From Lunularia cruciata (taxonomy: Eukaryota > Streptophyta > Marchantiopsida > Lunulariales > Lunulariaceae): a stretch of 64,000 bases of DNA. Of the stretch, positions 57,004-64,000 are shown piece by piece. The notes below the pieces were generated by a model. That model was not told the DNA's origin. It made no database searches and saw nothing but the letters and a program-made list of their open reading frames with translations. Both the position numbers and the translations under genes were made by a program. The stretch is from NCBI GenBank assembly GCA_948567375.1, contig OX419755.1, positions 79,006,218 through 79,070,217 on the forward strand. The letters are read 5' to 3'. Each line of letters begins with the position of its first letter. Position 1 is the stretch's first letter.

Positions 57004-57426
57004 TGTAACAATATGGAGTTTAGTGACGAAGTTAGTTGGGCTTACAAAGTAGAGAATAAGACAAAATAGCCTAGAATATTCTAGAAGCATCTAAGAAGCT
57101 TCTTAAGAAGCTTCCCAACTAGTTAACTTGCGCCCTAAGCAGGTAGCTTCTAGAAGGAAGCTTCTAGAAGCTTCTAACTAGCTTAGCTTGCATGCCAAGT
57201 AGGCGGCTTCTAGAAGGAAGCTTCTTGAGAAGCTTCCTAGTTAACTTAGCTTGCACTCCAAGAAAGGGGCTCAAGGAAACTTCTTGAGAAGCTTCAAGGG
57301 TCTTGTATGCTACCTATAAATACCAAGGCCGAAGCTCATGCTAGGCATTCGGAGTTTTCCCTCATTCAAGTGTCCCAATGTGAGCTTCCATTCTCCTATT
57401 TCTCTCCTCGGTTTTGGTCTTTTACA
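57004..57426 (+). repeat. 3' LTR of element F
   Basis: 423 bp, TGTAACAATATGG to GGTCTTTTACA; the same heat-shock-like tetrad at 57157-57174. Followed by ATTTT (57427-57431). Confidence 0.97.
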
Positions 57427-57431
57427 ATTTT

Positions 57432-59324
57432 GATGCTTCTAACATTGCCATTGGAGTGGTGTTGCAGCAAGAATTTCTAGATGGGGAACATCCCATTGCC
57501 TTTGTGTCTTGTCGACTAAACACCACATAAAAGAATCACTCTATTTGGGATTGAAAACAACTAGCCACCATATATGAAATGGTATATGCCACCAAGGTAT
57601 GGATGCATTATCTTTTGGGAGAACAAGTGATCATGTGAACCAATCACAAACCTGTGTTGCATACATTATGTTTAGAGCACATGAAGAGACGACATTATCA
57701 ATGGGAAGAACAACTACAATTTTTTGACATCAAGGTCGAGTACAAGCTTGATAAATTCTTTATCATCCTTGATGCCCTATCATGACAACCAGATTTGAAT
57801 ACTCTTCCTAAATCTCTCATCATAGTAGCAATTATGAAATGTCAATCAACTCAAAGATCCAAATTGAGTAAGAATTGCTTTACAAAAAAATTCCTTCTTT
57901 CAATTGGTATAAGGTCATCTTGCAACACATGAAAAGGAGTACAAGACCTTTTCACCCAAAGATAGACTTCTATATTGTGAGAATTACATGTGTGTTCTAG
58001 CTTTAGGTGATCTAAGATTGATGTGACTTCAAGAAGTGCATGACTTACCAATTGAGGAATACATAGAGACAAGACCTTGAGTACTCTACAATGACAATGG
58101 TGGTGGCCAAACATGGCACATGAAGTTCAAGACAGTGTTTGATATTGTGAGAGCTTCCAATGCAACAAAGCTAGCAACCGAAAACCGGGTCCAACCACTT
58201 CCCATCTCATCTACTTCATGCAACATGTGAGCTTAAATCTCATTATATCCTTGCCAAGGACAAAGGAAGGTCATACAACAATAATGGTGTTTTTTGATAA
58301 GCTTAGTAAGTAAATCCATTTGGCACCAACCTTTGATACAATTGATGCTCTAACATTACTCTAGATCTACTTCAACAATGTTGTCAAGCATCATGGGATG
58401 CCTTGTGTACTTATCTCTGCCATGATCCTCGATTCACCAAAAACTTTTTGGCAAGAACTCTTCAAGCTACTTGACACCAAGCTTCCTTTGTCCATGACCT
58501 ATCATCCTCAAACTAATGTGCACATGAAACATAAAAATTGCACTTTGGAGGATATGCTTTGTGCATTTGTCAATGCTTACCATACCAATTGGGAGCATCA
58601 TGGAATGCCTTGCGGTTGTTGAGTTTGCCAACAATAACTCCAAGCATGCAAGCACCTGATTCTCTCCTTTTTTTTCTTAATTTGTCCAAGATCCACTTGT
58701 TCCAGATTCCCTCCTTGCTCCTCTACTATCTCACATTCCTCATACTTCTACCTTCTTGTCCACAATATCACACTCCACAACAAGCCAAATCTCATCTCCT
58801 TGTTGCTCAAAATTGTCAAAAACAATACACATATCAACATTGTCATGATCTCACCTTTCAACTAAGTGGTAAGGTCTTACTTTCTTCTAGTACCCTATCC
58901 CTCCCACTTGGTAGCCAAGTTTATAAACTTGCTCCTATTGGATAAGTCTATTTGATGTCACTCAAGTCATTACTCTTGTTGCTGATTGATTTGCCTTGTC
59001 TAGTCATATGCAAATCTACCATGTCTTTTATATTTCAAAGTTGAAACCCTTTGTTTCTAGTCCATCTTCCTTTTCACCCATGTCTAACTTCCTCTTCCTC
59101 CCATCCCTAGTATGAAGTTGATCATATTCTTGCTTTTAGAACATTCAACATGGCTGCCAACAACAACTAGTACAAACCCAAAGGTACAAAGTCCTCTGAA
59201 AAGGGTATCCTCTTCATGATGCCATTTGGATACCTCTTTCTCATCTCTAGAATGCATAAATGGTCATCTAGGAGTTTGAACTTCCATGGTGATGAGCAGG
59301 TCATCAATTAGTGATGGAGGAATA
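57432..59324 (+). pseudogene. Element H pol, right part (RNase H to chromodomain)
   Basis: Continues at DASNIAIGVVLQQEFLDGEH, so the RNase H reading is restored once F and one ATTTT are set aside. Integrase fragments: SLNLIISLPRTKEGHTTIMV-like core at about 58230-58290, HHGMPCVLIS (58390), and a MTYHPQTN..MKHKNCTLEDML region (58495-58560) without a clear Glu. C-terminal and chromodomain remains lie at about 58860-59280. Stops throughout. Confidence 0.82.
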
Positions 59325-59682
59325 TGTAATAATATGGAATTTACAAACAAGTTAGTCAAGACTAACAAAGTAGCAAATAATCCAAATTAGCCAAGAATTA
59401 TAGAAGCATCTAGGAAGCTTCTTGGTACTTTCTTGGTAACTTCCAAGGATTGAGTGACGTGTAAGCCAAATAGGCAACTTCTAGGAGAAAGTTTCTTGGG
59501 AAGCTTTCCAACTAGCTTAGCTTGCATTCCAAGTATGTGACTTTTAAAAGGAAGCTTTCTAACTAGCTTAGCTTGCATTCCAAGTAGATGGCTTCTAAAA
59601 GAGAGCTTCTTGAGAAGCTTCTTGGTAAGCTTAGCTTGCATTCTAAGAATGTGGCTTTTAGGAAACTTCTAGAGAAGTTTCT
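59325..59682 (+). repeat. 3' LTR of element H, truncated by element I
   Basis: Starts TGTAATAATATGG after a decayed polypurine tract. Runs 358 bp, to the cut within the GAAGCTTC-rich part, where element I starts at 59683. The expected 5-bp duplication (TTTCT) would be beyond the window. Confidence 0.85.
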
Positions 59683-60104
59683 TGTAACAATATGGAGTTT
59701 AACAATGAATTTAGTTAGGTCTATTTGTTAGTTTGTTAGCACAACATAACAAATAGACCAAATTATCCTAGAATATTCCAAAACTATCTAAGAAGCTTCA
59801 TGGCTAGCTTAGCTTGCACTCCAAGTAGGTAACCTCTATAAGGAAGCTTCTAACTAGCTTAGCTTGCATGCCAAGTAGACGGCTTCTAAAAGGAAGCTTC
59901 TTGAGAAGCTTCACGGTTCACTTGGCTTGCACTCCAAAAAGCGGCTCAAAGAAGCTTCTTGAGAAGCTTCTCAAGAACCTTGTATACTCCCTATAAAAAA
60001 CTAAAGCCAAAGCTCATGCTATGCTTTTGGATTTTTCCCATACTCAACTTTCCTAATGAGATATTCCGTTCTCCTATTTCTCTCCTCAGTCTTGGTCTTT
60101 TACA
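59683..60104 (+). repeat. 5' LTR of element I
   Basis: 422 bp, TGTAACAATATGG to GGTCTTTTACA. TATA box decayed (ctataaaaaac at about 59992). Confidence 0.92.
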
Positions 60105-60105
60105 T

Positions 60106-60117
60106 TGGTATTAGAGT
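60106..60117 (+). other. Primer-binding site, element I
   Basis: TGGTATTAGAGT, two bases from the initiator Met-tRNA complement. Confidence 0.82.
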
Positions 60118-60376
60118 AGGAATAGGATAGATGGAATTTATGGACCACCAAATCTATTTCCGCCAAACCATTGGGATTTTTGGTGTTAAGATACTACCCA
60201 AACATCATTTCACATAGTTCATCACCTCATGCTTTGGGCAGGATTTTTTGAATACAATCACCTTGTCTGAGGAATCTTTGGTACTTCTAGTTGTAACTTA
60301 TGGAGAATGATGGACATGTTGCATCTATATGTTAATAAATTATATAGTTTGGAGGTGGTGGAATAGAGAGGTAACT

Positions 60377-62057
60377 ATGGTGGCACTGCCCAAGGTTATC
60401 ATTGGTGGCAATGCATAAGGTTATCATTGCTATGTAACAACAAATCAAACATTTTATTTGATTGTTGGATGAACAAGATAATCAACAACAAGAGCACATA
60501 GAGAGAGTACCAATTTTAAGACAAATAATACCAAACTTGATTTTCAAAGACCTAAGGTGTAATACTCTGAGGACAAGAGAAGAGAGAAAACACAGATTTG
60601 CACACTCAAACATTTGATGCCCCAAAGGAGCACCTTCTCTTTATTATATAGACAAAGAGGATCTCCTCCAAGGAAGCTCCACCATAGGATTAGGGACACA
60701 GATAGGTGACATGTTATCAAGCTCCACCCTTGGATTACTTATTTGGATGGGTGACATGTCTGGTCTAGGTCCTATCTGGTTGGTCAAACAAGCTTTGACT
60801 AGAGGGAATCTTTTAGGGAATTTTCTTGTAAGAATCTCAGAATCACGTGAGTAAGGTACCATTGGAAAGCTCTCAACGAGACAACGCAAGGGGGAGGGAA
60901 GGCCAGCCTATCCTTTCTTTTGGGGGGGGGGGGAATGTGCACATTTTTGAGGCCTAATTCATCCGTTTAGGCCTCCAAAATTGCCTTCAAAGATTTCAGG
61001 CATATTTCGATTCCTACTCTATTAGTAGAAGTCCCCTTTTGGTGATACCTCTTTCTGATCTGTTTAGTCCATCATGTGTAACATCCTTCCAGATGTTACC
61101 AAACCAATTATCACCTTTAAATATGTCTAGCTATTGGTTCTAAGGTTCTCAAGTCTATTTTGGTTTCTGCCCTATTAGTAGAAGTACTCTTTTGGTGATA
61201 CTTCTATCTTATCTGTTTTGACCATCATGTATAACATCATTCTAGATGTTACCAAACCGAATTTCACATCTAGATCATATGGCCAGCTCTTGGTATTACA
61301 TAAGGTTTTTGAAGGCAAGAATCTCTTCGATGCAATGGAGAATTTTGTGTTTGACTGTGAATGTTATTTCAAAGCTACCAATCTTCAAGATGAACAGAAG
61401 TAGATTCTCTTGGCTTCTAGCCAACTAGATGGAGTAGGAAAGCTATAGTGACAATTTTGAGTGGAGCGAGCTAAATGGTAAATTGTTGCACCAATCTTAA
61501 CATAGGCAAAATTCAAGCTTGCAATAATTGGTTGATTCCAAGCTATAAATGACATATGAGATGCACGAGATAGGTTGGCAGAGTTGAAGCATATTGACTC
61601 TATAAGAAGATACATCACATAATTCTAGAACACCATCATGTAAATTCCAAATATACTAGAAGGTGAAGCTTTGGATTGATTTGTGAGGAGTTTGAAGTCA
61701 CAAACTAAATTAGAGCTAATTAAGCAAGAGCCACAAATCTTGGAGGAAGCCATCCGGTCGGCTGAACGCTTTGATTCCTTGGTTGCAACAACTTGGTCTT
61801 GACCTAGACCTCCACAAAACCTACTAATACACTACACATGGGTGGAGGACCCGGTACCAATGGAGATTAATGTCATTCAATGGAGACCACTTGGGACTAT
61901 AGATAGAGAAAAATTGTGACAAAATGATGATTGTTTCAATTGTCACCAAATTGGACATCACATTATTGAATATCCACTCACAAATGGATGACCTTGACAA
62001 TTTGCCCAGATGGAGTTTGTGGAGTATAATGATAGGGAAAACAAGGAATCCCAATAG
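60377..62057 (+). pseudogene. Element I gag, interrupted by solo LTR J
   Basis: ATG at 60377; segments 60377-60557 and 61301-62057 flank J. After J, VFEGKNLFDAMENFVFDCEC then YFKATNLQDEQ continues the capsid region. A zinc knuckle C..CHQIGHHIIEY is near 61935-61975 (last Cys changed to Tyr). Ends at the family's UAG (62055-62057). Confidence 0.78.
60558..61300. mobile_element. Solo LTR J, same unrelated family as D
   Basis: 743 bp, TGTAATACTCTG to GTATTACA, flanked by the perfect duplication TAAGG (60553-60557 and 61301-61305). It contains a G12 run (60922-60933). It is longer than D mainly because a segment of about 140 bp (ttagtagaagt...tttggtgatac...gttaccaaacc) is present twice (about 61005-61130 and 61165-61280). 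Confidence 0.93.
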
Positions 62058-62081
62058 GAGATTTCAAGGCACCTATTGGGG
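62036..62081 (+). promoter_or_regulatory. Candidate -1 frameshift signal, element I
   Basis: Slippery region AGGGAAAAC (an indel-altered relative of GGGAAAC), then TCCCAATAGG (62049-62058), 13-nt loop, CCTATTGGGG (62072-62081). The stem is fully paired with one G-U; the A-U pair replaces F's G-C, a compensatory double change. Confidence 0.55.
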
Positions 62082-64000
62082 ACCTGATTAGATCCAATGA
62101 GATCAAAGGCTTGACCTATGCAAGTTTGCTTCACTTGCAAAGTATGATATTTGATTGTCGTTGTAGTATTTTGGTTGATTTTTGAAGTTCAAAAAATTGC
62201 TTGTCCATGCAATTAGCAAACAAATTATGTATCCCTATCAAGCCAGTAATTAGAAGGAGATTGATGATATAGCTGATGGTGGAAATGGTTTTGCATTTCA
62301 TACCTTGCATCCTATTACATTCAAGATTGGGAAAGAGTATTTGGAGTGCATGAGATTTGTAGTGGCACCTCTACACTATGATGTCATTCTAGGTCAATCT
62401 TGGCTTGAATGTCATAAGATTCAATTTGATTGGAATTGATGATAAATTCAAGTACAACACCAAGGTAGGAATTTTTTTATTAGGTTGTCTAGCACCTTTG
62501 AGTAAGACACCTAAGAGCAATTAGTCCCAAGTTGAGAAGTTTGTCAAGAAAACAACCATAGAGCAAGCTTCAAAGGAAGATAAGTCCCAAGATGGGAAGT
62601 TTGTCAAGAAAGCAACCATAGAGTAAGCTTTGAAGGAAGATAAGTCCCAAGATGAGAATTTTGTCAAGAAAGTAGCCATAGAGCAAGCTTTGAAGGAAGA
62701 TAAGTCCCTAGATGGGAAGTTTGTCAATGAAGCAACTATAGAGCGAGCTTTGGAGGAAAATAAGTCTATTTTTGTGGTGTGGTTTGAGCCAATTGCACAA
62801 GGAGAATTTGAAGAGGATCATTGGCCTCATCAAGCAATGGTTGATCAAAAAGTTCAAGAGTTTGTGGACTTGTTTTTGGAGGATCTACCAAATGGATTAC
62901 CCTCTGATCGTGGTATGCCCTTCAAGGTTGAGTTATTTCCAAGGAGTACTCCAGTGAGAAGACCAATCTATCAACTCTCACCAAAGGAGTTAGAGGAGTT
63001 GCAAACAACACTTACGGAGTTGTTGGAGAAGGATTTCATATGACATAGTACATCTTCTTAGGGAGTGCTGGTATTATTCATTCCAAAGAAAGATGGAGGG
63101 CTTTATTTCTATATAGATTACCATGGGCTCAATAAACAAACAATAAACAATGCATATTCCTTGTTTCAAATTGATGACTTGCTTGATCAGTTGAGGGGAG
63201 CACAATACTTCTCCAAGTTAAATCTTCATATCAATTATTGGCAAATCCCCATTGATAGGGAAGATGTGCAAAAGATTACTTGTCACATAAGGTATGGGCA
63301 TTTTGAATAGAGAGCTCTACCTTTTGGGCTCACTAATGCTCTAGCAATTTTCATGGATCAGATGCATCGTGTGTTGGATGTACTATTGGATTGGTACATA
63401 GTGGTGTTCTTGGATGCTATTTTAATATATAACACGACAAAAGCAAAACATGCAAATCACATGCAAGAAGTCCTAATATGACTACAAAAATGGAAGTTTT
63501 ATTGCAAGAAGTTGAAGTGTAATTTTTAGCAAAAGGAAGTTACCTTCTTGGGTCACAAGATCTCATTGGAGGGGATCAAGATAAAAGAGGAGAAACTCAA
63601 TGCCATCACTAATTGGTCTACTCCAAAGGATGCTATAGAAGTATAGGAATTTAATGGATTGGCTAATTTTTACCAATGATTCATCCACTACGATGCTCAT
63701 GTAGCCGCACCATTGACCAATTCCTAAAACTCAAGCTTTTAGTGGACCAACAAGCACAAAGAAGCATTCCAGAAGCTGAAACACATGGTACTTTCAAGAC
63801 CCATTTTTCAACCATATGATACTCAATTATCTTGTGTTGATTTTGATGCTTCTAACTTTGCAATTGGAGCAGTTTTACAACAAGAATTCCCATATGGGTT
63901 ACATATCATTGCCTTTGTGTCTCACAGACTAAATATAGCAAAAAGGAATTACTTTGCTTGAGATTGGGAACAACTAGCAATGGTATATGTGACCAAGGTA
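62058..64000 (+). pseudogene. Element I pol, partial
   Basis: Protease from about 62090 (VLVDF-like with a stop, then [20 protein letters not shown] at 62337-62400). Linker repeats 62521-62760. [14 protein letters not shown] (62970), FIPKKDGGLYFYIDYHGLNK (63080), then [19 protein letters not shown] (63210-63265). The YLDD-like motif is decayed to FLDA (63410). Connection GHKISLEGIK (63555). RNase H FDASNFAIGAVL (63840) to the window end. Confidence 0.85.
62521..62760 (+). repeat. Four 60-bp in-frame linker repeats, element I
   Basis: Four consecutive units of exactly 60 bp starting at 62521, 62581, 62641 and 62701, coding KFVKKATIEQALKEDKSQD-like units. The last ends EENKSIF, as in all copies. 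Confidence 0.93.

Larger units (their letters stand above)
53380..57069 (+). pseudogene. Element F pol polyprotein, one frameshift and one stop from open
   Basis: Frame 53406-54815: protease ([14 protein letters not shown]; sisters have VDFGSS, so the catalytic Gly is lost), three linker repeats (53840-54030), and RT with [53 protein letters not shown] and FLDD in [12 protein letters not shown] 2-bp deletion near 54735 shifts to 54805-55455 ([10 protein letters not shown] connection; RNase H VDFDASNFAIGAVL, RTDHKLL). TGA at 55453, then 55462-57069: integrase zinc domain HDLPIAGH...C..C, core SLDLITSLPKTKQ, ISDRDPRLTGKFW, DGQTKRANHTLEDM (catalytic Glu replaced by Lys), C-terminus HISKLKPFVPNPSS, and chromodomain YEVDCILARR to LWKGYPLHDATWEPLS. 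UAG/UGA breaks are recent. Confidence 0.95.
51786..57426 (+). mobile_element. Chromovirus copy F, the youngest and most complete
   Basis: 5,641 bp with two 423-bp LTRs that differ at seven positions by my count, flanked by the perfect duplication ATTTT (51781-51785 and 57427-57431). Structure: LTR, PBS, 300-codon gag, -1 junction signal, pol with protease, RT, RNase H, integrase and chromodomain, polypurine tract, LTR. It sits in the VDFDASN motif of element H's RNase H. Despite its youth it is inactive: gag stops, a 2-bp deletion in pol near 54735, a TGA at 55453, protease DFG changed to DSR, and integrase Glu changed to Lys. Confidence 0.97.
47732..59682 (+). mobile_element. Chromovirus copy H, host of K, G and F and cut by I
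   Basis: 5' LTR at 47732-48240. The internal region is interrupted by solo LTR K (49520-49933), truncated reverse copy G (49996-about 50440) and element F (51786-57426). The 3' LTR starts at 59325 and is cut at 59682 by element I, so its far end lies outside the window. Gag and pol order is as in sister copies. Very many stops; the oldest member of the family in this part. Confidence 0.9.
59683..64000 (+). mobile_element. Chromovirus copy I (runs off the window)
   Basis: 5' LTR 59683-60104, PBS, gag with solo LTR J inserted, -1 junction, protease, four linker repeats, RT, and RNase H up to the window end. Inserted into the 3' LTR of H. Stops and shifts throughout. Its 3' part is not visible. 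Confidence 0.92.

Noticed and set aside
1-64000. CRISPR arrays, tRNA or rRNA genes
   Set aside because: None seen. The tandem repeats are contiguous minisatellites without unique spacers, and TGGTATCAGAGC strings are primer-binding sites, not tRNA genes.

Overview
The window looks like nuclear DNA of a land plant. Two spliced plant genes sit in a GC-richer island at about 35.7-43.8 kb: a GT47 exostosin-type glycosyltransferase (+ strand) and a four-exon chalcone isomerase family gene (- strand), arranged tail to tail. Nearly everything else is AT-rich, repeat-derived DNA made of nested, decayed retrotransposons. The species cannot be named from this sequence.

Layout. 0.07-0.6 kb: Ty3/gypsy RNase H remnant. 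2.1-2.8 and 14.8-16 kb: an old gypsy element (C, - strand), split by element A (2,816-14,793, -, target duplication ATAAG). A is itself split by element B (5,792-11,386, -, AATAG) and by a solo LTR of another family (12,623-13,209). 17.2-18.5 kb: Ty1/copia gag remnant with primer-binding site. 20.0-20.7 kb: diverged repeats. 22.3-23.6 kb: dead PIF/Harbinger-type transposase. 25.4-25.9 kb: decayed unknown ORF. 26.3-26.7 and 32.4-32.8 kb: a decayed coiled-coil ORF with 17-residue repeats and a (GA)46 tract, split by element E (26,701-32,367, +, GACTC). 33.3-33.7 kb: 180-bp tandem repeat. 34.7-35.6 kb: decayed ORF and a large inverted repeat. 35.7-43.8 kb: gene island. 45.9 kb: a MITE-like element. 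47.7-64 kb: element H (+) carrying a solo LTR, a truncated reverse copy, the youngest element F (51,786-57,426, ATTTT) and, in its 3' LTR, element I, which runs off the window and contains another solo LTR.

Elements A, B, E, F, H and I belong to one chromovirus family (Ty3/gypsy with a C-terminal chromodomain). They share LTRs of roughly 410-510 bp, a PBS matching plant initiator Met-tRNA, and one layout: gag, then protease, reverse transcriptase, RNase H, integrase and chromodomain. Two features stand out. First, in all six copies gag ends at a conserved UAG and pol lies in the -1 frame. The junction has a slippery-like heptamer (canonical GGGAAAC in F), a 6-nt spacer and a 10-bp stem with a 13-nt loop. 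One base pair differs between copies as G-C versus A-U. This is a strong candidate for -1 programmed frameshifting. Second, the LTRs carry perfect alternating GAAnnTTC arrays that match heat-shock elements, upstream of a TATAAATA box. A 60-bp in-frame repeat between protease and reverse transcriptase varies in copy number among the elements.

All copies of the family seen here are inactive, with in-frame stops (often CGA to TGA), frameshifts and lost catalytic residues. Boundaries, target duplications and splice sites were read by eye from the sequence. No database search was possible.
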